A stretch of DNA of 64,000 nt from Arthrobacter sp. ISL-30 (GCF_018613855.1 NZ_JAGGPK010000050.1:23263-87262), one strand, 5' to 3'; positions 26,564 to 35,397 are shown, numbered from the stretch's first letter. Numbers and translations: made by a program. Notes: a model not told the origin generated them from the letters alone.

Positions 26564-27304
26564 CTTCGCGGGCAAGATCCTGGAGACAGCCACCACCAGC
26601 TTGTAGCGCTTCGTGGGTATGGAGACTCCCTTGCCCTTCGTGTTGTCGGCCAATCCCTCCCGAACCACCCGGTCCGCTTGGAGCCATAACCAGCGGGGCG
26701 CAACCGTTTTATCCATGCCCATCCGGTCGTGGAATTCCGTATGGGTAAAGCCCGGGCACACCGCCGTCACTTTGACCCCTCGATCTTTATAGGCAAGGTT
26801 GGCCCAGCGCGAGAAGGTCACTTGCCACGCCTTCGCCGCCGAATAGGTGCCCCTGTTGGCAAAAGCGGCCACGCTGGCCACGTTGATAATCCGGCCCGAC
26901 CCCCTCGCCAGCATCCCCTGCAATGCGGCGTGGCAGAGCTCCAGCGGAGTCTGGACGTGGAGCCGAAGGTGCTTGCGCTCGTCGTCGAGGTCATTCTGCT
27001 CGAACGGTCGCAAGAGCCCGATGCCGGCGTTATTGACCAGGACCTCAACTGGGCGTGCGGGATCGTTAAGGCGTTCGACGACGGCTGCCACCCCGCCGTC
27101 GTCGGTCAGGTCAGCGGGAAGCACCTCGGCCGTGATGCTGTAGTCCCTCTCAAGAGCCTCGGCCGCGGCTTGCAGCCGGTCCGCGTCGCGTGAGACCAGG
27201 ATCAGGTGGTGGCCTTCCTCGGCCAATTGCCGGGCGAACTCCGCGCCGAGTCCTGCGGTTGCACCTGTAACAAGCGCGGTGGTGGCGTTGGCCAAAGTAG
27301 TCAT
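26528..27304 (-). CDS. Short-chain dehydrogenase/reductase (SDR)
   Basis: Classical SDR of 258 residues. The cofactor loop is TGATAGLG (about residues 14-21), with SRDADR after the second strand pointing to NADP use. VNNAGIG follows, then the catalytic Ser in NVASV and the YSAAK pair. FTHTEFHDRMG and a basic C-terminus (KRPAK) complete it. The sequence resembles the DltE/YqjQ-like 'SDR family NAD(P)-dependent oxidoreductase' group of actinobacteria. The substrate is unknown. It overlaps the end of the FUSC gene tail to tail. Confidence 0.88.
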   Translation of the reverse strand: MTTLANATTALVTGATAGLGAEFARQLAEEGHHLILVSRDADRLQAAAEALERDYSITAEVLPADLTDDGGVAAVVERLNDPARPVEVLVNNAGIGLLRPFEQNDLDDERKHLRLHVQTPLELCHAALQGMLARGSGRIINVASVAAFANRGTYSAAKAWQVTFSRWANLAYKDRGVKVTAVCPGFTHTEFHDRMGMDKTVAPRWLWLQADRVVREGLADNTKGKGVSIPTKRYKLVVAVSRILPAKLASGPPKRPAK

Positions 27305-27355
27305 GCGCCCAGCCTAGCCGGGCTGGCTTGCCGGCATGCAGATCCTCGAACGGCA

Positions 27356-27404
27356 TGGCCGCAGCGCTGGTACCGCAGCCTGCACGGTACCAGCGCTGCG
27401 GCCA
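27356..27404. terminator. 20-bp perfect hairpin after the siderophore operon
   Basis: Perfect 20-bp arms run from 27356 to 27375 (TGGCCGCAGCGCTGGTACCG) and from 27385 to 27404, with a 9-base loop. It lies 25 bases past the last siderophore gene stop and 52 bases upstream of the SDR start. It is the most stable-looking intergenic hairpin in the window. It may insulate the SDR from the iron-regulated operon. Confidence 0.7.
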
Positions 27405-27428
27405 CGCCCGGAAGTTGCTGGAAGAGGG

Positions 27429-29216
27429 CTACGACGCCCCGGGCCGATACATCGGGTTGGGCATGGTGCCTGCCTTCGGCACCGGCGGCCTGGTGTCGAG
27501 GTCCGTGTAACCCAGGCGCAGCCGGTATCCATTCAAGGGGTAGCGGGAGAACTCCGAACCTAGCAGGCCAGTGGCTCGGAGCCGTTCGGCCTGTTCCGGG
27601 TGGGCGTCGGAGTATTCGACGATGGCGGCGCGATTCATTTCCCACAAATCAGCCGAGGAGGCAGGCAATTCATCCGAGTCAAGCAACTCGCCCAGCGGAC
27701 CCCAGACGCCGAGGAACAACGCGTCGACAAGGTATTGTCGGAGCACGTTCCAGGGCTTGCGCGGCAGGACACGGATGTGGCCGTCAGGCTCCCAGGAACG
27801 CGCGGGAACGGGTTCACTGCTGACGCAGACATCATCCACAAGGTCCTTGACAACCAACCTGCTGGGGATTCCCTGCGCGTCGCAGATAACCATGAGGTTC
27901 TCCCCATGCGGGTTGACGCTAACACCGTAGCTATGAAGCAAGTGCAGCAGCGGTTTAAGGGTGACCGACACCAGCGTGCTGATCCATTCGGTCAGGTCGA
28001 GCCCGGCGCGCTCCGCCAAGGCTTGGACCGCCGTGTCACCCATGGGGTCCCGATGCAACACCAAGGCCAGCGGCCAGACAGTTTCTCCCTCGCCAAGGGC
28101 AGGATCAACAGGCTCCCGCCAGATGCAGCCCAGCGTCTCGTCCCACTGATAGGGAACGCCCGGATGATCGGCCAGGTGCGGGTGGCGCACCGTCACCGAA
28201 GCTACCTCCCCCAGGAGGACGGCACGGGTATGGAGGGCAGGATCCGCGTCCCAGATCGAGCGCAGCCAATGGGTAGTCATCGGCGCCGCCAGCGAACAAT
28301 GGCGCGGAATTCCCCGATACACCGAAGTATTGAGGATCTTCAGCGGCAGCTTCACCTGCAACCTGGAGGGCTCGTCAATGTTCACAATCGTCCGGATGGA
28401 TTGGGTAGGCAGATAACGATCCTCCGCCTCTCCCAGGACGATGATCTGGCCGGAAAGCACACTGCCGGACCAAAGCTGCCGCACGACGTGGTCAAGCTGC
28501 CAGGGGTGTGCCGGGAGCAGTACATAGCCAAAAGGGTCTGCTCCTGCCTCCCTTAGCATCCCTTTGAATCGATCTTGCGTAGCCGTGCTCAGCTCGTGGT
28601 TTACGAGATCCTGTTCCGAGGTTGAGGGAACAGACCGAAATTCGGCCAGCCGACGGGAGACCGCCAGCCAGATCGGCCGAAGCGGCCGGGAAGCTTCCGG
28701 GGCGTACTGCGCACAGTCTGAAGCAGAGAAGCCAAGGCGCCCTTTATTGGCAACCAGAAGCGGGTGGCCAGTCAACTGCCCCTCGATCTCGGAGTGCGGA
28801 AGCCTAATGAGCTCCTTTGCTGAAACGCCCGTCGCGGCCATATGGGCATCGGCGGCGAGGGTCGCAGAAAGCTCTGCGATGTAGTTGGCCACCGTCGTCC
28901 CGGTGAGGCCAAGCCTGTCCGCTACGTCCACGATGAATAGGCCTGGATCATCCACCGGTTGGCTCTCATTGTCCCCAAGGATGCCGCGGCTGACCCTGCG
29001 AACAGTTCCCGGGTCGACTACATAGGATCCAAAAGCAGTCCGGCTGGCCTGGAAGAGATACGAGGCGTTCTCGAGGTCAATCCGGAGGACTTGAGCTGTG
29101 TTTGCAGTAACAGTTTCGCTTGCTTCGGCTTCGATTGCTTCAGCACTGAGCAGCTCTTCTGAGAGCAGGGCGCCGATCAGCTTGGCCAGGAGGGCGGCAG
29201 AGGATTGAAGGATCAC
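27429..29216 (-). CDS. NIS siderophore synthetase (IucA/IucC family), second copy
   Basis: ATP-dependent NRPS-independent siderophore synthetase of 595 residues, normal length. It is expected to join a citrate carboxyl group to the amine of an N-hydroxy-N-acetyl diamine. Family signatures are LTGHPLLVANKGRLGFS (the HPxxKxRxG site), LLPAHPWQLDHVV, the Thr/Ser-containing TQSIRTIVNI stretch, LKILNTSVYRGIPR and VNPHGENLMVICDAQG. The GTG at 29216 is the likely start: AGGGAG lies upstream and it forms a GTGA overlap with the acetyltransferase stop. The frame extends 16 codons further up without support. It is the last gene of the five-gene operon. Confidence 0.92.
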   Translation of the reverse strand: MILQSSAALLAKLIGALLSEELLSAEAIEAEASETVTANTAQVLRIDLENASYLFQASRTAFGSYVVDPGTVRRVSRGILGDNESQPVDDPGLFIVDVADRLGLTGTTVANYIAELSATLAADAHMAATGVSAKELIRLPHSEIEGQLTGHPLLVANKGRLGFSASDCAQYAPEASRPLRPIWLAVSRRLAEFRSVPSTSEQDLVNHELSTATQDRFKGMLREAGADPFGYVLLPAHPWQLDHVVRQLWSGSVLSGQIIVLGEAEDRYLPTQSIRTIVNIDEPSRLQVKLPLKILNTSVYRGIPRHCSLAAPMTTHWLRSIWDADPALHTRAVLLGEVASVTVRHPHLADHPGVPYQWDETLGCIWREPVDPALGEGETVWPLALVLHRDPMGDTAVQALAERAGLDLTEWISTLVSVTLKPLLHLLHSYGVSVNPHGENLMVICDAQGIPSRLVVKDLVDDVCVSSEPVPARSWEPDGHIRVLPRKPWNVLRQYLVDALFLGVWGPLGELLDSDELPASSADLWEMNRAAIVEYSDAHPEQAERLRATGLLGSEFSRYPLNGYRLRLGYTDLDTRPPVPKAGTMPNPMYRPGAS

Positions 29217-29902
29217 AGCACAGCTCCCTGCTGCCCGGCGCCGCACGGGATGGACTCGTACCACGGGATGGACGCGTACCCAGGGCCCACGGTGAGCGAA
29301 TTGGGCTGTGCTTCCATGACCCGGGCTTCCATGAGCCTGGCTGTCTTGTCAGGCAACTGCACAGTGTCACCGGATTCGAAACCGGCGGCTTTAAAGGCAC
29401 GAATGGACCTGGTGTTCCTTTTGTCCGGCTCCGCGACCAGTCGATTGCAGCCTTCCAGGATTTCGCCAGTCGCCCCAAGCACCGCGCGGATTACACCCCC
29501 ACCGAGTCCTTGGCCACGTGAGGTTTCTCCCAGAGCAACGTGCATTCCCAGGTCGGTCTGGTCGTGCCGGATATGCTGCCCGAGAACATCACCCGCAACC
29601 CGGTAGACCTCGACGTAACCGGCCACCCTTTCCCCATGGGCCCCGTCGCCCTGGGCTCCGTCGTAGGCTCCGTTGTCCTGGGCCTTGTCTCCTCGGATAA
29701 GGACCAGCGGCAGGCTGCCGGGGTCCTCGATCAGGCCCCGAAGGCATTCTGCCCAGCGGGACTCGTCCCAATTCTGGTGCCACCATTGCTCGACGTCGGG
29801 CTCGGCCATAAGCGCGGTGACGCCCTCAGCGTCCGCGACAGTGGCCGCACGCAGGACATTGTTGCCCAGGAGCAAGTCTCGATTCCAGCCCAAGGCGATC
29901 AT
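29213..29902 (-). CDS. Siderophore GNAT acyltransferase (IucB/RhbD/DesC type)
   Basis: N-acetyltransferase of 229 residues that should acetylate the N-hydroxylated diamine to make the hydroxamate. The start ATG 29902 overlaps the upstream gene (ATGA). Features are a RAATVADAEGVTALMAEPDVEQWW N-terminus, the acyl-CoA loop SRGQGLGGGVIRA, and AEPDKRNTRSIRAFKAAGFE, which is diagnostic of the IucB / Rv1347c lineage. A glycine/aspartate-rich insert (about 85-105) in the middle is unusual. The polar tail after about residue 200 is longer than in the family. Confidence 0.9.
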   Translation of the reverse strand: MIALGWNRDLLLGNNVLRAATVADAEGVTALMAEPDVEQWWHQNWDESRWAECLRGLIEDPGSLPLVLIRGDKAQDNGAYDGAQGDGAHGERVAGYVEVYRVAGDVLGQHIRHDQTDLGMHVALGETSRGQGLGGGVIRAVLGATGEILEGCNRLVAEPDKRNTRSIRAFKAAGFESGDTVQLPDKTARLMEARVMEAQPNSLTVGPGYASIPWYESIPCGAGQQGAVL

Positions 29903-31629
29903 GCAGCGACCACCAGGGGGTTGGGAATGTCGAGGTAGACCGACTGCGCGTCGAGTGGAGCAACCACCTCGTCGATACCTGCCAGCCGAGTGGCCAGGTG
30001 TGCCTTGCACGGCAAGGTGGGGGCATTAAGCCAGCGCTCCACCAACCGGACACCTGCCGGCCCTGCCTTGGCAAGGGCGGGAATGGCCGCCTTCAGGCGT
30101 TCCCGCACGATGCGAAGGAGAACGTCTTCGTCCGCCATCTTTTCGGCTGCCATCGCACCCACAAGGGACAGCGCCTGGTTGTGCAGGAGGTAATAGGTAA
30201 GCCGGTCGTCCACGATTGCGTCCTCAACCACAGCAAGGGTGCTGGTGCTCTCTCCAGTACATGCCAGCACATCAGCGAGGCGAGAAGCTGCGAGGTAGTA
30301 GCCTTGGTTGTCGCGGTAGGCGCCCCCGATGATTTCACCGCTAACGCCAAGCCGGACGAGGGTGTTTTGCTGGTGCCCTTCGAGTCCAACTCCTGTCCTT
30401 GCATACAGGCTCACCATCGGGACGAGGACCTTGTCGATGTAATCGGCAAGCCATGCCTCGGGATCAGTGCACCAACGGGACAAAAGGCTCGGCCCCCATC
30501 CATCCGTCCCTTGGATCGCGGAATCGATGGACGACGTCGGAGGCACGGAGGGTGACGACGGTGCGATCAGTCCAGCCAGGCACACAAGCCGGTCCACTCC
30601 TTCCGGGACCTCACGAACGGAGACGTCCAGCCCGGTCAGCGATCCCCCGCCAGGGTCGGACGGATCAATGACCGCAGCCCAGGCAGGGTCCAGCACAATA
30701 CTGAAGCCCGGGTCGGTGTGGGTGATATATCCGGCATCGATCAGCCGATTGACCTCGACGCCGCGGCGGAGCTCAGTAGCGGTTGCCTCACGCACAGAAT
30801 TGGTGATCTTGAGGCCGAGTGAGAGCTTAAGCATCACCGAGTGGTCGGGGTGGAAGAGGGTGCGCAGGCTCGAAGTGGCCCACCATTCTTCGCCGAGCGG
30901 ACCCAGCGGACGCAGCTGCCCGCCGTCGACCAGTTCTGTAACTGCGGTGCGCTGCAGCACAGCCTTCGCCTGCCAGGGATGTGCGGGAATCAGCACATAG
31001 CCGGGCGAGGCGCTTTGCCCCGCAATCTCCGCCAACACCACCTGGAGATCCCTTCCGCCCAGTGCGGGTGAATTGGCAGCCTGGTCATTGGTAACCACCG
31101 AATGATGGGCCTCGAACCAATGCATCTGGAATCGACCAGCCAACTCGGGGGAATAAGCCTCCAGTTCGCCGGAGCTGAGTTCGTCCCGGCTTTTCGGAGC
31201 CGGATGTTGCAGGTGGCCCAGCAGCAGGGAGCGCTCGCCATCCAGGAACAAGTCCTCGCTTGGTGAGGCAACCCAGTCCCGCGCCGCAAATTCGGTGACG
31301 TTGCGGATCGACTCCCGCGTCCGATCCAGCAGGAGGGATCGTTCCTGGGGATCTGCCCCCGTGGTCAGGAGGGCCAATAGATCCACAGCCGCCACATCAC
31401 GCCGTGTACCGTCTGGCTGCACTACCGCCACGTGGCTGAAATTGTGCAGCCCTGTCCGTGAGAGGTGGGTGCACTGTGCGCTGACATTCATGTCAGTGCC
31501 TGGCACTGGCGCGAAAATCCCCTCAGCGGTGACCGGAATACCCTGTTCCCTCGTCCAGCAGCGAAGGATTGCGTCACAATGGGCGGCATCTGCAAGGGCG
31601 TGAAGTTCCAGGGTTGCGAGGATGCTCAT
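29899..31629 (-). CDS. NIS siderophore synthetase (IucA/IucC family), first copy
   Basis: Synthetase of 576 residues. It keeps the family motifs LIPAHPWQAKAVL, TSSLRTLFHPDHSVMLKLSL, LKITNSVREA and LEGHQQNTLVRLG. It differs clearly from the second synthetase of the operon, so the two likely act in sequence, one on each end of citrate, as IucA and IucC do in aerobactin assembly. The ATG at 31629 follows a purine-rich AAGGGGG stretch. An upstream extension of 12 codons is unsupported. It starts 84 bp after the monooxygenase stop and overlaps the acetyltransferase by 4 bp. Which synthetase acts first cannot be told. Confidence 0.9.
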   Translation of the reverse strand: MSILATLELHALADAAHCDAILRCWTREQGIPVTAEGIFAPVPGTDMNVSAQCTHLSRTGLHNFSHVAVVQPDGTRRDVAAVDLLALLTTGADPQERSLLLDRTRESIRNVTEFAARDWVASPSEDLFLDGERSLLLGHLQHPAPKSRDELSSGELEAYSPELAGRFQMHWFEAHHSVVTNDQAANSPALGGRDLQVVLAEIAGQSASPGYVLIPAHPWQAKAVLQRTAVTELVDGGQLRPLGPLGEEWWATSSLRTLFHPDHSVMLKLSLGLKITNSVREATATELRRGVEVNRLIDAGYITHTDPGFSIVLDPAWAAVIDPSDPGGGSLTGLDVSVREVPEGVDRLVCLAGLIAPSSPSVPPTSSIDSAIQGTDGWGPSLLSRWCTDPEAWLADYIDKVLVPMVSLYARTGVGLEGHQQNTLVRLGVSGEIIGGAYRDNQGYYLAASRLADVLACTGESTSTLAVVEDAIVDDRLTYYLLHNQALSLVGAMAAEKMADEDVLLRIVRERLKAAIPALAKAGPAGVRLVERWLNAPTLPCKAHLATRLAGIDEVVAPLDAQSVYLDIPNPLVVAA

Positions 31630-31713
31630 GCCGCCACCCCCTTGTCGTGGCCATGGAAGAGGCAATGGGAGGTTGTCATGCGAAGCTCCGTTTCTGTGGA
31701 TAGGCAGGTTGGG

Positions 31714-33096
31714 TCAGTTGACAAGTTGTCGCGTCGCGGACGCCGACGGGAAAGTGGTGAGCGGAGCCCCGAATTGCTGGAAGGCGATGCTGCGCTCCAC
31801 GGGATACACCTCGCGCCCCGTCATCTCACGGAGGATGCAGGAGTTGCGGTAGGCGGCCATGCCGAGGTCCGGCGTGACGAAACCATGGGTGTGCAGTTCG
31901 GCGTTCTGGACGAAGATCTCCCCCGGTTCGACGCCGGTCCCGTAGTTGCGTCCGACGTCGAAGCGGCCTCGAACGTCCCGGGCGATCCGATCCTGGATAC
32001 CGGCCAGGAAGCCTGGCTCCCGATAGGAGTAGCCGGTAGCCAGGACCACTGCCTCGGATTCGAGCGAGTAGTCCCGGCCCTGCTCCTCGTGGCGAAGCTG
32101 CAGCGTGTGCAATCCGGCGGCCGGGGCCCATTGTGCGCCGGTGAGGGACGAGTGCGTGAACAGCCGGGTGTCCACCATCCCGGAGAGGCTCTTGGTGTAG
32201 AGGAGGTCGTAGATGGCGTCGATCAGCTCGGAGTTGATGCCCTTGTAGAGGTTCTTCTGGCTGCTGATCAGATGATCGCGCTGCTCGGCAGGAAGGCCAT
32301 GGAAGTAGTCGACGTACTCTGGGGAGGTCATCTCGAGGGTGAGCTTGGTGTATTCGAGGGGGAAGAAGCGTCCCGAGCGGGTGACCCAGTTCAGCTGGTA
32401 GCCTTGGACGTCGATTTCCTGCAGCAGCTCATAGTAGATTTCAGCGGCGCTCTGGCCACTGCCCACGATGGTGATGCTCCGCTGCTTCTGCAGCTCACTC
32501 TTCCTCGACAGGTATTCGGCGTTGTGGAGGACCAGTCCCCCGCCGTCGGTCGCTGCACTAGCAACAATTCCTGCACAGGCATCAGGCACGTAGGGCGTCG
32601 TGCCGGTGCCAAGCACCAGCCGCCTCGCCTGAAGCACCTCCGGCCCGTCCGGGCCCTGCACCGAAAGCCAGTACACGCCGTCGTCGTAACTGACCTCCCG
32701 CACATCCATGCCGAAGCGCACCGACTCCAGTTGCCCGGCCACCCACTGGCAGTACTGGTTGTACTCGGCGCGCAGCGGGTAGAAGTTTTCCCGGATGTAG
32801 AACCGGTAGAGCCGGCCCGTCTGCTTGAGAAAATTCAGGAAGGAGTAGGGCGACGTCGGGTCGGCCAGGGTCACGAGGTCGGCCATGAACGGCACCTGCA
32901 GGTGGGCGGGTTCGAGCATCATGCCGGGGTGCCAGTCGAAGGATTCACGGCGCTCGAGGAAGACGCCGTCGAGGTCCGCGACGGGTTCGCTCAGTGCGGC
33001 GAGGCCAAGGTTGAAAGGTCCCACGCCGATGCCCACGAAATCGTAGATCCTGGCCTCCGGGGTGGAGTGCTCGGAAACTTCTGAGGGGATGCTCAT
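31714..33096 (-). CDS. Diamine/lysine N-hydroxylase (IucD/AlcA/DesB type)
   Basis: FAD- and NADPH-dependent N-monooxygenase of 460 residues, predicted to hydroxylate one amine of the decarboxylase product. FAD motif GIGVGPFNLGLA (about residues 22-33), the ESFDWHPGMMLEPAHLQVPF substrate segment, NADPH motif VGSGQSAAEIYYEL and the C-terminal ATGYSYREP motif are all present. ATGA overlap with the decarboxylase stop indicates tight coupling. Pairing with a PLP decarboxylase favours a free diamine (cadaverine or diaminopropane) over lysine itself as substrate. Confidence 0.93.
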   Translation of the reverse strand: MSIPSEVSEHSTPEARIYDFVGIGVGPFNLGLAALSEPVADLDGVFLERRESFDWHPGMMLEPAHLQVPFMADLVTLADPTSPYSFLNFLKQTGRLYRFYIRENFYPLRAEYNQYCQWVAGQLESVRFGMDVREVSYDDGVYWLSVQGPDGPEVLQARRLVLGTGTTPYVPDACAGIVASAATDGGGLVLHNAEYLSRKSELQKQRSITIVGSGQSAAEIYYELLQEIDVQGYQLNWVTRSGRFFPLEYTKLTLEMTSPEYVDYFHGLPAEQRDHLISSQKNLYKGINSELIDAIYDLLYTKSLSGMVDTRLFTHSSLTGAQWAPAAGLHTLQLRHEEQGRDYSLESEAVVLATGYSYREPGFLAGIQDRIARDVRGRFDVGRNYGTGVEPGEIFVQNAELHTHGFVTPDLGMAAYRNSCILREMTGREVYPVERSIAFQQFGAPLTTFPSASATRQLVN

Positions 33097-34745
33097 GCTG
33101 CGGTTTCCTTGCTGTCAGTGGGCACGTTGTCAGTGGGCAGGCGGTCAGTCGACACCAACTCAGTGGGCATGCTCTCGGCTAGCAGGCCGGCACCGGTGCG
33201 GCGCAGGAGCCCGACAATTTCCTGGATATCCTCGAGGGTTGCCTCGGCGTTGAGGAGCGTGAACTTCAGGTAGTGCCGGCCAGCCACCTTCGTGCCGGCG
33301 ACGACGGCCTGGCCCGAGGCGAAGACGGCGGCGCGGATCGCGGGATTGAGCTGGTCGGCCACGTCGTCGGCAATGCGGGAACCGTCCTCCAGGAGGGGGC
33401 GGTAGCGGAAGACCAGCGTGCTCATCTGGGGGGCAGTAGCAAGCTCGAAGTCCGCATCCTCGGCCAGGATGGCCCCGACGCGAGCAGCAAGGTCGATTGC
33501 TTCATCGAACAGGGCACCGATGGCATCCGCGCCCATGATTCGCAAGGTCAGCCACAGCTTGAGGGCATCGAAACGGCGGGTGGTCTGGATGCTCTTGTCC
33601 ACCTGGTTGGGGATCTCGGCCTTGGCGGCGCTCTCCGGGTTCAGGTAGTCCGCGTAGTAGGTGACGTGGCGAAGCATGGCGCCGTTGCGGACCAGGATGG
33701 CGCTGGAGCTGACGGGCTGGAAGAAGGTTTTGTGGAAGTCGATGGTCACGGAATCCGCCAGGCTGATGCCGTCCAGTAGCCCTGCGTACCGACCGGACAC
33801 GATGAGTCCCCCACCGTAGGCGGCGTCGACGTGCAGCCAAGCGCCGTATGCGCGGGCCAGGGCGCTGAGCTCTGAAAGAGGATCGACGGCGCCGAAGTCG
33901 GTCGTACCGGCGGTGGCCACGACAGCCATGGGGACCAGGCCGGCGTCGTGGGCGTCAGCAAGTGCCACGCCAAGCGCGGAAGGATCCATCCGGTGGTCCA
34001 GCGCGCATGGAACAGAAACGACCGCGTCGAATCCGAGGCCCAACATGGAGGCTGACTTTTGGATGCTGAAGTGGCTGTCCTCCGAGGTGAAGATCCGGAG
34101 GCGGTCCAGCAGATGCGGAAGGCGGACGCTCTTTTCGGCTCCCCCAGCGCCTCCCGCCACGGCTTCCTCGCGGAGGCGGGCCACTGCGTGGTTGCGGGCG
34201 ATCAGGAGCGCCTGGAAGTTGGACTGGCTGCCGCCCGAGGTGAAGACGCCGTCGGCCTCAGCGCCCAGGCCCAGCCGTTCGGCGGTCCAGTCGATCAGGC
34301 GCCGCTCGATCATGGTGGCGCCCACGCTCTGGTCCCACGTGTCCATGGAGGAGTTGACGGCGGACAGTACGGCCTCGCCCACGAGCGCCGGAATGACCAC
34401 CGGGCAATTCAGGTGGGCGGCGTAGCGGGCGTCGTGGAAGTAGATGGCATCCCTGAGGTACAGCTTGTCAAGCTCCTCCAGCGCTGCGGCGGTGTCCGGC
34501 AGGGGTCGCTCGAGGTCGACAGCAGCAACGCGAGCCTTCATTTCGGCATGCCCGATGCCGGTGAACGGCCGGGTGGTCCGCTGCACCTTGGTGGAGACGG
34601 CGTTGACGCCCTGCAGCACCTGCGCTACATAGCTGGGCGAATTACGCGCGTTGAAGAGTTGGTTGGTGGCCGCAAGGGCCAGCTCCACTCTGGAGCCGAA
34701 ATCCTGGTCCGGGGCAATCCGGTCTTCGACACTTGGCGACGTCAC
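33093..34745 (-). CDS. PLP-dependent amino acid decarboxylase of siderophore operon (DesA/RhbB-like)
   Basis: Group II PLP decarboxylase of about 550 residues, related to DesA lysine decarboxylase and to diaminobutyrate decarboxylases. FTSGGSQSNFQALLIARNHA binds the cofactor phosphate, HVDAAYGGG carries the Asp contacting the pyridine ring, and DFHKTFFQP holds the Schiff-base lysine (about residue 339). I favour the GTG at 34745 because GGAAGG sits 7 bases upstream. An ATG at 34760 lacks a site. It heads the operon, 80 bases downstream of an IdeR-type box. No diaminobutyrate aminotransferase gene is nearby, which argues for lysine as substrate and cadaverine as product. Confidence 0.88.
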   Translation of the reverse strand: MTSPSVEDRIAPDQDFGSRVELALAATNQLFNARNSPSYVAQVLQGVNAVSTKVQRTTRPFTGIGHAEMKARVAAVDLERPLPDTAAALEELDKLYLRDAIYFHDARYAAHLNCPVVIPALVGEAVLSAVNSSMDTWDQSVGATMIERRLIDWTAERLGLGAEADGVFTSGGSQSNFQALLIARNHAVARLREEAVAGGAGGAEKSVRLPHLLDRLRIFTSEDSHFSIQKSASMLGLGFDAVVSVPCALDHRMDPSALGVALADAHDAGLVPMAVVATAGTTDFGAVDPLSELSALARAYGAWLHVDAAYGGGLIVSGRYAGLLDGISLADSVTIDFHKTFFQPVSSSAILVRNGAMLRHVTYYADYLNPESAAKAEIPNQVDKSIQTTRRFDALKLWLTLRIMGADAIGALFDEAIDLAARVGAILAEDADFELATAPQMSTLVFRYRPLLEDGSRIADDVADQLNPAIRAAVFASGQAVVAGTKVAGRHYLKFTLLNAEATLEDIQEIVGLLRRTGAGLLAESMPTELVSTDRLPTDNVPTDSKETAA

Positions 34746-34825
34746 AAGGCATCCTTCCATCGGGCTTGAGGGGGCTCCCTGGCCGTGCCTCGAGGAGCAG
34801 GTGGCTCGACGTGCAGGCGAAGTAG

Positions 34826-34844
34826 CAAGGTAAGCCTTACTTAG
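34826..34844 (-). promoter_or_regulatory. DtxR/IdeR-type iron box
   Basis: CAAGGTAAGCCTTACTTAG matches 16 of 19 positions of the DtxR/IdeR consensus TWAGGTWAGSCTWACCTWA. A further TTAGGTTTACCTTTT half-box overlaps it on the right (34841-34855). It lies upstream of the leftward siderophore operon, so iron-dependent repression by a DtxR/IdeR protein encoded elsewhere is expected. Confidence 0.8.
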
Positions 34845-35002
34845 GTTTACCTTTTCGTCAAACTTTCGTGTCTTAATTCCCTTGAGCTGCGGAAATGCCC
34901 GGTTGCTTCATGGCAGGCACACGTCATTGACTGGCCAGGAGGACGTTTTCAGTGCAAAAATGCCCCGCCTCACGGACACCCGATTGCCTCCGAGACACAG
35001 AA

Positions 35003-35042
35003 AATCCCTGAGGACACCGGAATCCGGATGTCCTCAGGGATT
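35003..35042 (-). terminator. Terminator hairpin overlapping a stop codon
   Basis: Arms AATCCCTGAGGACA (35003-35016) and TGTCCTCAGGGATT (35029-35042) pair perfectly, and the loop itself can pair (CCGGA/TCCGG). Read on the minus strand the stem is followed by TTTTC, so this is a good intrinsic terminator for the small GNAT gene, whose TAA lies in the stem. Confidence 0.85.
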
Positions 35043-35397
35043 ATTCGTTGCCCGGTTCGCCGGTGGGAGCGTCCGGTGGCCAGTCGATGTCGAGCTCGTA
35101 GTCCGGGTGCTTGCGCAGGTACGCGGCGATGAAGGGGCAGTGCGGAATGATGCGCTTTCCGGAGGCGAGGACATCATCCAGGGCGAAGTGGGCCAGGACC
35201 TTTGCCAGGCCGCGGCCCTTGAACTTCTCCGCAGTGTCGGTGTGCTGGAAGTCGACGTGCCCAGGCCTGTCCAGGTACCGCGTCTGGACAGCCAGCTCAC
35301 CGCCCACAAGGAGCTCGTAGCGATGGAGTTTGTCGTTCCTGCGCAGGGTCACGTCAGGGGTAAATGCTTCGCTGTCCGACACCGAGAACTGAGTCAT
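35041..35397 (-). CDS. Small GNAT-like N-acetyltransferase (YidJ/GCN5-related, PF14542-like)
   Basis: Protein of 118 residues. The segment VDFQHTDTAEKFKGRGLAKV, followed by LAHFALDDVLASGKRIIPHCPFIAAYLRKHPDY, is characteristic of the short GNAT family with the acetyl-CoA loop KGRGLA and the HCPFI strand. The ATG at 35397 gives the standard N-terminus. The longer frame to 35481 is not family-like. Target unknown. Its stop codon is inside a terminator stem. It lies 93 bp after the alpha/beta hydrolase and could be co-transcribed with it. Confidence 0.82.
   Translation of the reverse strand: MTQFSVSDSEAFTPDVTLRRNDKLHRYELLVGGELAVQTRYLDRPGHVDFQHTDTAEKFKGRGLAKVLAHFALDDVLASGKRIIPHCPFIAAYLRKHPDYELDIDWPPDAPTGEPGNE

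Noticed and set aside
27429..34745. Desferrioxamine (desABCD) cluster
   Set aside because: A second, different NIS synthetase is present, the acyltransferase is of IucB type, and the usual single-DesD layout does not fit; kept only as an alternative.
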